The translations under genes were made by a program, and so were the position numbers. A stretch of DNA of 10,995 bases from Candidatus Altarchaeales archaeon (GTDB taxonomy: Archaea > Altiarchaeota > Altiarchaeia > IMC4 > QMZM01): NCBI GenBank assembly GCA_003663045.1, contig QMZG01000026.1, forward strand, positions 1 to 10,995, in the 5' to 3' direction. Positions 1 to 6,474 of this stretch are shown here, piece by piece (position 1 is the stretch's first letter; each line of letters starts with the position of its first letter). The notes below the pieces were generated by a model. It searched no databases, was not told the origin of the DNA, and saw nothing but the letters and a program-made list of their open reading frames with translations.

Positions 1-35
1 CTATACAATAATTAAGAAATTAGAAGAAATTAGAT

Positions 36-40
36 GGAGG
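36..40 (+). promoter_or_regulatory. Shine-Dalgarno site for the Ig-like surface protein
   Basis: GGAGG lies 8 bases before the ATG at 49. It decides the start: an earlier in-frame ATG at 34 overlaps this ribosome-binding site and would only add five residues in front of a normal signal peptide. Confidence 0.7.
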
Positions 41-48
41 CTGAAAAA

Positions 49-2211
49 ATGGATAGAAGAATCTCTGCAATTATTATAATTACTTTTCTGGTTTTAGGGG
101 CTGCTATGAGCGCATCTGCAAAGGTTGATGTGGATGATATTACCGTTACCCTTTCTAAAGAGAAGGATGACATCGGGGACGATTATTTGAAGATAGATGT
201 TGGAAAGGATTTTTATATCCATATAGAGTTAGAAGATCCAGATGATACTGAAGATGATGTGGATGTGGATATTGAAATAAAGATTGATAATGTGCTAGTC
301 TATGATGATAGTAAAAGGGTGGATCTGGTAAAGAATGAACCATATATCATAAACATAAGTTCCAAGGATCTGGATAAGGATGATTTATGGGAAGATAACC
401 TCATGGGTTATAATTGTGGAAGAAAGAGGGTAGAAGTAACAGTCTCTGGCGACATAAAACCCAGTGAGAGCGATGAAGCAGATCTGAAGATAGATGGCGA
501 TGATCTTGAGGTAGATATAGATCCAGAAAAACCCACACCAGATGATAAAATCACGATAACCGTAAAGGATGAAGATGGTGACGAATTAGAGGATATCACC
601 GTAAAATTTACCCACCTCGGTGATGATAATGAATGGGATAAGGATGATGAATTCTGGGATGATAAAACAGACAGGCATGGTGAGGTAGAGGTAAAATTAT
701 CCAAGGAGGATGAATTTAAAGATAATCCCTATGGAAAATACCAGATAGATGTCTGGGAAGAGAGGGGGAATTATTGTAAGTACACAACTACTATAGATCT
801 AAGACATCTCCTAAGGGTCAGTGATCCAGAGCCCGCTGAACCAATGGTTGGACAGGATATAAGGGTAAGGGTAACAGATGATAGTGATAAACCTGTTAGT
901 GGTGCCAAGATAGCTGTAAGCGGGCCGGGAGGACTCAAGACATACAACACAGATGCACAGGGATATGCAACATTCCGGGTGGATTCTACTGGCACCTTTG
1001 ACATAATTGCAACAAAGAAGGGTTATAGTGACAGTGAGATCAAGCATATTACCATCTTAGAAAGAGGAGCGATCGTGATCGAAATTAATCCCAAGGATCA
1101 GGAGGTTGGTAAAGAAATTGAGATAAAGGTAACAAGTTCTGAAGGAAGTGCATTGAAGGGTGCCAATGTTACCATTACCAAGCCAGATGGGACTACCGAA
1201 GAATTCACTACACCAGATGATGGTAAAATTTCCTATACACCAAAATCCTCTGGAACATATAAGTTGAAGGTAGAGGCCCCATTATATACTACAACAACAA
1301 AGGAATTCAATGCTCATAATGTCTTTAAGATTACTGTTTCCGAAAAGTTATTGCCCAATGTAGATATCACGGTAACTGTTAAAAATCAGGAAAACAAACC
1401 AGTTTCTGGAGCCAGTGTTTCTATTAAGGATACTGATGTGAGTGGGACTACTGACGCTAATGGAAAATTTACCTTCAATTTAACAGAGCCCAAGGAATAC
1501 ACAATGATGGTTAAAAAAGATGGCTACTCAGATGCCATAAAGAAAATAAATATACGGGGAATTCTTTCATTAAAATTAAGTTCTAAGGAAATAGATCTCG
1601 GTGATACAATAGAGTTCGTGGTTCAAGACAGTCAGGGAAATCTGATTACTGCAGATATTAAGATAATTAAGCCAAATGGTGAAAAGGAATCTATTGGAGA
1701 GAGTTATGAAAAGAGTTATAAACCCTCAATCGCTGGTGAATATACAATCTCTGCTTCTAAATCTGGGTATGAAACGGCAACCGAGGCCTTTACGGTTAGA
1801 CCATATCCATTAGTTCTTGAATCTAAGATCGAAGGAAATAATCTCATAGTCACCGCTGTCAGTTCAGGAAAACCGGTTTCTAATATTGCAATTTCCTTTG
1901 ACACCGCCGAATTCCATGAGGAGATACTGACAGATGAAAATGGAAAGGCAATTCTGGATATAGTCAAGTCAAATGTAACCGGAAATGTTACCATCACCGC
2001 AATAGATCAAAACTATGAAAAAACGAGCATTACTCGGGAGGTAAAGCCAGAAGCGGGAGGCAAGTATCTGGTGCTCATTCTAATCCTGGTGGTGCTGATT
2101 ATTATAATCATAGTGATATTGGTACTTACCAGGGGTGAAAAGAAAAAAGAGGGAAAGAAGAAAAAGGGGAAACTGGAGAGGACTACTGGAACTAGTTTGC
2201 ATAAAGTTTAA
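49..2211 (+). CDS. Secreted, membrane-anchored protein with tandem Ig-like domains
   Basis: Predicted 720-residue surface protein; no enzymatic function is recognised. Residues 1-24 are a signal peptide (basic MDRR, hydrophobic IIIITFLVLGAA, then SASA before the mature KVDVDD). About seven beta-rich Ig-like or carboxypeptidase-regulatory-like modules follow, at roughly 25-146, 147-252, 255-340, 341-424, 425-504, 505-584 and 585-668. Several show the hallmarks KPVSGA, DANGKFTF or DENGKA, and SGTY or GEYTI followed by a G-Y turn. The C-terminus is one membrane helix (about 672-692, Leu/Ile/Val only) and a short Lys-rich tail, so the protein is probably anchored with its modules outside. Modules 1 and 2 are strikingly rich in Asp/Glu and hold the only two cysteines seen in the ectodomain (C123, C243), which could pair. 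Such architecture is common in archaeal adhesin, S-layer-associated or chaperone-like surface proteins, but the exact role is unknown. The domain reading is solid; the function is not. Confidence 0.88.
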   Translation: MDRRISAIIIITFLVLGAAMSASAKVDVDDITVTLSKEKDDIGDDYLKIDVGKDFYIHIELEDPDDTEDDVDVDIEIKIDNVLVYDDSKRVDLVKNEPYIINISSKDLDKDDLWEDNLMGYNCGRKRVEVTVSGDIKPSESDEADLKIDGDDLEVDIDPEKPTPDDKITITVKDEDGDELEDITVKFTHLGDDNEWDKDDEFWDDKTDRHGEVEVKLSKEDEFKDNPYGKYQIDVWEERGNYCKYTTTIDLRHLLRVSDPEPAEPMVGQDIRVRVTDDSDKPVSGAKIAVSGPGGLKTYNTDAQGYATFRVDSTGTFDIIATKKGYSDSEIKHITILERGAIVIEINPKDQEVGKEIEIKVTSSEGSALKGANVTITKPDGTTEEFTTPDDGKISYTPKSSGTYKLKVEAPLYTTTTKEFNAHNVFKITVSEKLLPNVDITVTVKNQENKPVSGASVSIKDTDVSGTTDANGKFTFNLTEPKEYTMMVKKDGYSDAIKKINIRGILSLKLSSKEIDLGDTIEFVVQDSQGNLITADIKIIKPNGEKESIGESYEKSYKPSIAGEYTISASKSGYETATEAFTVRPYPLVLESKIEGNNLIVTAVSSGKPVSNIAISFDTAEFHEEILTDENGKAILDIVKSNVTGNVTITAIDQNYEKTSITREVKPEAGGKYLVLILILVVLIIIIIVILVLTRGEKKKEGKKKKGKLERTTGTSLHKV

Positions 2212-2250
2212 ATTCAGTGAATTGAATACCAGAATTTTAGACCTAGGAAG

Positions 2251-2260
2251 ACTTTTAATT
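2251..2260 (+). promoter_or_regulatory. Possible TATA element for nop5
   Basis: ACTTTTAATT is centred about 40 bases before the ATG at 2295, in the 83-base gap after the Ig-like gene. Transcription would then start near 2280, leaving a short leader. A 10-bp palindrome GAGAATTCTC (2282-2291) sits between this point and the start codon, and there is no clear Shine-Dalgarno. This is a weak call in AT-rich DNA. Confidence 0.25.
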
Positions 2261-2294
2261 CTGACTAGAATTGTCGAATGTGAGAATTCTCAAG

Positions 2295-3368
2295 ATGATA
2301 AAACTAACCACCAACGTACTTGGAACATTTGCATTGAAGAATGGAAAGATTATCAAGAGGATACCTTTTCCATCGGATCCAGAGGAGGTCGCAGAAAGGC
2401 TGTTGCAGATTGAGGGGGGTGTCTGTCGGGAAGAGATTCAGATGATAGATGAATTAAGAGAAACGGGAATCAAAGAGATCCACGTTCAGAATCCGGGAAG
2501 ATTTCTTGGCAAGAATCTGGAGATGGATTTTATTGAGGATAAAGAATCTATTAATCCATTAGATATAGCACGGGAAATCGGGGTCTCTAAAAAAGAAATT
2601 TCGGAATTAATCTTTCTATCAAATCTGGAATTGACCAAGAAAAAATTGAGGGTACTGGAGAGGGATCAGATACTGATTCAGGCAGTATGTTCACTTGATG
2701 ATATTGAAGAAGTGAGTAATCGATTAATAGGAAGGCTCAGGGAATGGTATTCCCTATATTTTCCAGAACTGGACACCTTGGTAAAGAAACATGAACTATA
2801 CGCAGAAATTATAGCCTTGGGGGATAAAGCCCCAATTGATCCAGGCATTGCTAAAAATATTCGAGATGCAAAAAAGAAATCCATGGGGATGGAATTCTCC
2901 AGATCTGATCTTAACGAAGTAAAAAAACTCTCAGATTTAATTCTAAAACTAAATTCTTTCAGGAGGGATACAGAGGAGTATATCCAGGAATTAATGCAGG
3001 ATATCTCCCCAAATATAAGTGCATTAGCGGGTCCCATCTTAGGGGCAAGATTGATCTCGATTGCTGGCAGTTTAGAAAGGCTTTCCAGGTTCCCAGCCAG
3101 TACTATCCAGATATTGGGTGCGGAGGAATCCTTCTTTAGATTTTTGAGAACTAAGAAAAAGCCGCCAAAGCACGGGATAATCTTTCAGCTCCCGGAGATA
3201 AGATCATCGCCAAAAAATCTCAGGGGTAAAATCTCCAGGATATTTGCCTCAAAATTGGCAATCGCCGCCAAGGCAGATCACTTCAAGGGAGAATTCATTG
3301 GTGACAAACTTAGAGAGGAATTTCTGAAGAGGGTTGAGGATTTGAAAAAAAGTAATAACAATTTATAA
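2295..3368 (+). CDS. nop5: C/D-box RNP scaffold protein Nop5 (Nop56/58 family)
   Basis: Archaeal Nop5 is the core scaffold of the box C/D sRNP that directs 2'-O-methylation of rRNA and tRNA. It joins L7Ae-bound guide RNA to the methyltransferase fibrillarin. The predicted 357-residue protein has the family order: an N-terminal fibrillarin-binding domain (about 1-115, opening with a short beta strand), a coiled-coil section (about 118-235, with DQILIQA and RLREWYSLYFPEL), and a Nop domain (about 245-350) with the signatures GPILGARLI, AGSLERLSRFPASTIQILGA, PPKHGIIFQ and RGKISRIFASKLAIAAKAD. The length is normal to slightly short, and the Lys-rich tail seen in many homologues is reduced to KKSNNNL. 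In-frame TTG (2271) and GTG (2280) precede the chosen ATG, but MIKLTTNVLGTFAL fits the usual Nop5 beginning best. Fibrillarin, the usual downstream partner in archaea, is not next to it. Identification is confident; the start is less so. Confidence 0.95.
   Translation: MIKLTTNVLGTFALKNGKIIKRIPFPSDPEEVAERLLQIEGGVCREEIQMIDELRETGIKEIHVQNPGRFLGKNLEMDFIEDKESINPLDIAREIGVSKKEISELIFLSNLELTKKKLRVLERDQILIQAVCSLDDIEEVSNRLIGRLREWYSLYFPELDTLVKKHELYAEIIALGDKAPIDPGIAKNIRDAKKKSMGMEFSRSDLNEVKKLSDLILKLNSFRRDTEEYIQELMQDISPNISALAGPILGARLISIAGSLERLSRFPASTIQILGAEESFFRFLRTKKKPPKHGIIFQLPEIRSSPKNLRGKISRIFASKLAIAAKADHFKGEFIGDKLREEFLKRVEDLKKSNNNL
3362..3368 (+). promoter_or_regulatory. TATA-like element for the CWB2 gene
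   Basis: TTTATAA overlaps the nop5 stop codon and is centred about 42 bases before the ATG at 3407. Transcription would start around 3390, giving a short leader that contains the Shine-Dalgarno at 3393-3399. This suggests the CWB2 gene can be transcribed independently of nop5. It is inferred from position and composition only. Confidence 0.4.
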
Positions 3369-3392
3369 CTAAAAATTACTAAAAATTAAAAC

Positions 3393-3399
3393 AGGAGGT
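3393..3399 (+). promoter_or_regulatory. Shine-Dalgarno site deciding the CWB2 gene start
   Basis: AGGAGGT ends 7 bases before the ATG at 3407. The alternative in-frame GTG at 3401 is only one base away from it, too close for initiation, so the ATG is preferred. Confidence 0.75.
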
Positions 3400-3406
3400 A
3401 GTGAAG

Positions 3407-5029
3407 ATGAGAATAAAAAATCTTTTAGTATTCCTGATGTTTTTTGTATTAATTATAAATGTCTCTGCTCAAGATGTGGATACTTTGATTTTGGTTTCCA
3501 ACAAGAATTATCCCGATATGATGGTATCTGCTCCTGTTTCAGAAAAATTTGGAATTCCAATCATTATTACGGGTGGGGATTCAATCTCTGAAGAAACAAT
3601 GAATGTGATTAATGGGTTTTCACCAAAGAAGATAATTATTGTTGGCGGTCCTGCGGTTGTTAGCGAGGATATAGAAAATACACTAAATAAAAAATATGAA
3701 GTAATAAGGTTGTGGGGTGTTACAAGGTATGGCACTGCAGAGGCTGTTGCAGAATACTTCTGGCCAGAGGGTAGTGATGAAGTAATGTTGGTTGAGGATG
3801 ATATGAACTTCAAAGATAATGATGTTCTTGCTCAGGCGAAGGAAGAGGCAAGGGATAAACTTATACCAATTCTATTAACACCAAGCATGGAGATGCCTGC
3901 AAATACATTATCAGAGATGAATAATCTTGGGGTAAAGAGGGTATCATTTATTGCATTAAAAAGAGGGATAAGGGGGAGAATAAAGGAACGGTTGAGAAGT
4001 ATGAACATAAGTATTGATGAAATAAATGAAACGGATAGAGAAAAGATAAAAAGGATAATAAGGAGAAGAATTTCAAGAAGGTTAAATAAAACCCACACCC
4101 TTATAGTTATAGCAGCGGCAAATTTCACACATACTGTAAATGCACCAAACCTGCCGCAGGCAAGGGCATTCATTGTAACGGGAATGGATCAGATAGATGA
4201 TGTTGTTTCTGCGATAGAGGAAAGAAATATAAGCAGAGTCATGGTTACAGGAAAACCAGATTTGGCAGAGAAGATTGCAGATGAATTGAAAGAAAGAACA
4301 GATGTTGAAATAATATTGATAGCAAAAAGAGGTATAAAACAGAGAATTATTTCAAATAATCTATCAATGAAATTCAGAAAAGAATTTAGAGAAATGTTCA
4401 GAAGGAAATTCGCAGAGAGAGCAAAGAGATTATCGAAACCAATAAAGATACTTTCTAATAGAGCAAATATTACACTGAGGAGGGCTTTGAATATTGTAGA
4501 TTATGATTCCCCAAAAAATGCAAGAGATGCTTTAAGAAGGGCTGAAAATTATTGTAAGAATAGGAATTATTCCGCATGCATAAAAAAGGCTATAAATGCT
4601 GTATTGACTGTAAGATTATTCAGATACAAAAAAATTGTTGATAACTGGACTGCTGTAAAAGAGGAGATTAAAGACGAGGTAGAAAGCCTTAAGGAAAAGG
4701 TATCTGAGCTTACGGAGTTAAATAAAGAATTTGGAGACCAGATGAGTAAAAACATGACCGTTAAAGAAAGACTTAAAATTATATATGAATTCAAATACAG
4801 GAGGAAGGAAAAAGTTAAGGAGATTTTAAAGGAGGCTAAAAGCATAGACGATATTATTAAATCCCACATCAGTGTAAAAAAGAAGAAGCAAAAGGGTAAG
4901 CAGAAGAAAGGTGAGAATAAGAATATATTAAAATTAAATATATCAACTACTACATCAACATCATTGACAATTCCATCTGTGAACGAGAGTAAAAAAGATC
5001 GTGGGATGCACGGTGGTAAATTTATGTGA
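3407..5029 (+). CDS. Exported protein with CWB2-type (cell-wall-binding repeat 2) domains and basic helices
   Basis: Predicted 540-residue exported protein. Residues 1-22 are a signal peptide ending NVSAQ. Residues 25-95 and 98-185 are CWB2-type alpha/beta repeats: IIVGGPAVVSEDIE (77-90) and RLWGVTRYGTAEAVAEYF (101-118) are close to the family hallmarks VGG..avs..v and R..G..RY.TA. A third, more divergent unit spans about 229-307. In bacteria CWB2 modules hold proteins to anionic wall polysaccharide. In this archaeon a surface glycan ligand is inference only. Units 2 and 3 are each followed by KRGI-[RK] and a very basic helical stretch (185-228 and 307-345). Residues 350-490 are helical and partly coiled coil, then come a Lys-rich patch (490-502) and a Thr/Ser-rich tail. 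There is no C-terminal membrane anchor, so retention would depend on binding. Several N-x-S/T sites are present. The gene is more AT-rich than its neighbours in sampled stretches. It converges on the cysteine desulfurase gene. Confidence 0.85.
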   Translation: MRIKNLLVFLMFFVLIINVSAQDVDTLILVSNKNYPDMMVSAPVSEKFGIPIIITGGDSISEETMNVINGFSPKKIIIVGGPAVVSEDIENTLNKKYEVIRLWGVTRYGTAEAVAEYFWPEGSDEVMLVEDDMNFKDNDVLAQAKEEARDKLIPILLTPSMEMPANTLSEMNNLGVKRVSFIALKRGIRGRIKERLRSMNISIDEINETDREKIKRIIRRRISRRLNKTHTLIVIAAANFTHTVNAPNLPQARAFIVTGMDQIDDVVSAIEERNISRVMVTGKPDLAEKIADELKERTDVEIILIAKRGIKQRIISNNLSMKFRKEFREMFRRKFAERAKRLSKPIKILSNRANITLRRALNIVDYDSPKNARDALRRAENYCKNRNYSACIKKAINAVLTVRLFRYKKIVDNWTAVKEEIKDEVESLKEKVSELTELNKEFGDQMSKNMTVKERLKIIYEFKYRRKEKVKEILKEAKSIDDIIKSHISVKKKKQKGKQKKGENKNILKLNISTTTSTSLTIPSVNESKKDRGMHGGKFM

Positions 5030-5037
5030 GAGGTGGA

Positions 5038-5068
5038 GTTATAGTAGAAGAAGCAGGTTATAGTAGAA
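5038..5068 (+). repeat. 12-bp direct repeat between convergent genes
   Basis: GTTATAGTAGAA occurs at 5038-5049 and again at 5057-5068, a period of 19 bases. Both copies lie in the 40-base gap between the stop codons of the CWB2 gene and the cysteine desulfurase gene. The role is unknown. It could be chance slippage in purine-rich DNA or part of the 3' end signals. Confidence 0.6.
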
Positions 5069-5069
5069 A

Positions 5070-6254
5070 TTATGCAAGTGTTCTTATCACAGATAGAAAT
5101 GTATTTATTTCATCGATTGTATTATATAGGTAGAATGAGGCCCTTACACTCTCATTTGCTTTTATCACATTTTTGAAAAGGGGCATTGTGCAATGATAAC
5201 CTGAGCGAACACATATATTATTTCTCTCATCTAATATTTTAGCCACTTCATGTGCATCGATACCCTCAATATTAAATGTGATTATACCTATCTTATCTTT
5301 GTAATCCTTCGTACCATAAATGATAACATTATCAATATTAGATAGTTCTTTCAGAAGCATTTTTGTAAGTTTACCCTCATATCTTTCAATATTTTTCATA
5401 CCAATGCTGTTTATATAATCAACCGCTCTACCAAAACCAATAGCCCCTGAAATATTTGGGGTTCCTGATTCCCATTTTACAACAGAGTCCATAAGAGAAT
5501 ATTCTGACAAAGAAACATCTTTAATAGTTCCGCCCCCAATATAGACCGGATTTAATTCATTTACTAAATCATATTTCATATAAAGGGCGCCTATCCCTGT
5601 TGGTGCTAACATTTTATGACCCGAAAATGCAAAGAAATCACACCCTATCTTCTTTACATTTATGGGGATATGTGGGGCCGATTGAGCACCATCGACAATG
5701 AAGAGAATATCCTCTTTTTTACATATTTTTCCTATCCTCTCCACAGGATTCTTTATACCCAATACATTGGATATATGTGTTACCGCCACAATTTTTGTTT
5801 TATCGTTTATCCTTTCCTTAAAATCTCTGGGATTCAATTTTCCTTCTTTATCTGGAAAGACAAAATCTATTTCAACACCCTTATCCCTGAGTTTCATCCA
5901 CGGCAGGAGATTGCTATGATGTTCTATTGCTGTTGTAATAACCCTGTCACCTTTCTCAAATTTCAGGCTTAATGCGACCTGATTTATCCCCTCCGAGGTA
6001 TTTCTGTTAAAAATCAATTCCTCTGGTTTACACTTAATGAATGATGCAACCTTCTCTCTGGCTTTATCGTATTCCTTAGATGCCCTTAGGGATAATTTAT
6101 ATATGCCTCTGTATATATTTGCCCTGTAATTCGTATAATAGTTATATACTGAATCAAGAACTTGTTTTGGCGTTAGAGTGGTTGCAGCGTTGTCAAAATA
6201 TATAATGTTCTTCCCAAGTATCGGAAAATCACCTCTTATTTTATCAATATCCAT
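5070..6254 (-). CDS. SufS/CsdA-type cysteine desulfurase
   Basis: Predicted 394-residue class V aminotransferase-fold, PLP-dependent enzyme that removes sulfur from L-cysteine as an enzyme-bound persulfide, feeding Fe-S cluster or other sulfur-transfer pathways in the cytoplasm. Motifs run in family order: YFDNAATT near the N-terminus, EHHSNLLPW (His stacking on PLP, near 112-113), VDGAQSAPH (Asp188, Gln191), SGHKMLAPTGIG (PLP lysine K214), GTPN, RSGYHCTMP with the catalytic cysteine C355, and the C-terminal VRASFYLYNT. RSGYHC and VRASFYLYNT place it in group II (SufS/CsdA) rather than the NifS/IscS group. Length is about that of E. coli SufS. The ATG at 6254 is preferred over an in-frame TTG at 6263 because MDIDKIRGDFPIL is the normal SufS beginning. 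No SufBCD, SufU or IscU gene is adjacent, so its acceptor cannot be told from context. A selenocysteine lyase or related lyase is a less likely alternative. Confidence 0.93.
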   Translation of the reverse strand: MDIDKIRGDFPILGKNIIYFDNAATTLTPKQVLDSVYNYYTNYRANIYRGIYKLSLRASKEYDKAREKVASFIKCKPEELIFNRNTSEGINQVALSLKFEKGDRVITTAIEHHSNLLPWMKLRDKGVEIDFVFPDKEGKLNPRDFKERINDKTKIVAVTHISNVLGIKNPVERIGKICKKEDILFIVDGAQSAPHIPINVKKIGCDFFAFSGHKMLAPTGIGALYMKYDLVNELNPVYIGGGTIKDVSLSEYSLMDSVVKWESGTPNISGAIGFGRAVDYINSIGMKNIERYEGKLTKMLLKELSNIDNVIIYGTKDYKDKIGIITFNIEGIDAHEVAKILDERNNICVRSGYHCTMPLFKNVIKANESVRASFYLYNTIDEINTFLSVIRTLA

Positions 6255-6270
6255 CTTATTCAATTGTACT

Positions 6271-6280
6271 TATTTAATTG
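6271..6280 (-). promoter_or_regulatory. Possible TATA element for the cysteine desulfurase gene
   Basis: On the minus strand CAATTAAATA is centred about 21 bases before the ATG at 6254, and no Shine-Dalgarno precedes that ATG. This is compatible with a leaderless transcript. A second AT-rich candidate, ATAAATTTATTT, lies at 6302-6313. Low confidence, since the whole gap is AT-rich. Confidence 0.3.
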
Positions 6281-6390
6281 TATTTTCCAAATAATTATTG
6301 AAATAAATTTATCGTATTTTTTGACTGAGATAGGTCAGGAGGAATAGTTAAGAAGTGGGCAGTTCAGCAAAGCAGTTAAACACATTGTGG

Positions 6391-6471
6391 GTATTGAAAA
6401 CAGTATTGAGGGTAAAGAAGGCATGAGCCGAGGAAAAGAAAAAGAGATTTAATCAAGTATTCCAATACTGT
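6391..6471 (+). promoter_or_regulatory. Half-site cluster and palindrome upstream of the BatA-like gene
   Basis: GTATTG occurs at 6391-6396 and, 12 bases later, inside ACAGTATTG (6400-6408). The exact reverse complement CAATACTGT lies at 6463-6471. The last copy is also half of the palindrome AGTATT-CC-AATACT (6456-6469), which ends 5 bases before the ATG at 6475. A TATA-like GATTTAATC (6446-6454) sits just upstream of the palindrome and there is no Shine-Dalgarno, as expected for a leaderless start. The palindrome would cover the transcription start, so a repressor operator is a reasonable inference. Pairing in RNA is the other possibility. Confidence 0.4.
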
Positions 6472-6474
6472 AAT

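Noticed and set aside
408..704. Antisense open frames in the acidic part of the Ig-like gene
   Set aside because: They are Ser/Leu-rich shadows of Asp/Glu/Lys codons on the sense strand, with no start signals or homology.
2135..2413. Frame overlapping the end of the Ig-like gene and the start of nop5
   Set aside because: It runs through the Lys-rich tail and the gap in another frame and then shadows the well-conserved Nop5 N-terminus.
5026..5133. A 35-codon frame from a GTG overlapping the CWB2 stop (MRGGVIVEEAGYSRNY...)
   Set aside because: More than half of it is antisense to the conserved C-terminus of the cysteine desulfurase, there is no ribosome-binding site at the right distance, and no family is recognised. 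The direct repeat explains part of its regular look.
6337..6452. AGGAGG at 6337-6342 followed by a 23-codon GTG frame (6355-6426) and an ATGA-coupled 9-codon frame (6423-6452)
   Set aside because: The spacing from AGGAGG to GTG is 12 bases, both products are tiny and unlike any known leader peptide, and there is no support beyond the purine-rich composition.
6320..6452. Possible structured RNA upstream of the BatA-like gene
   Set aside because: Only four-base stems such as TGAC/GTCA can be drawn, and no riboswitch or H/ACA features are recognised.
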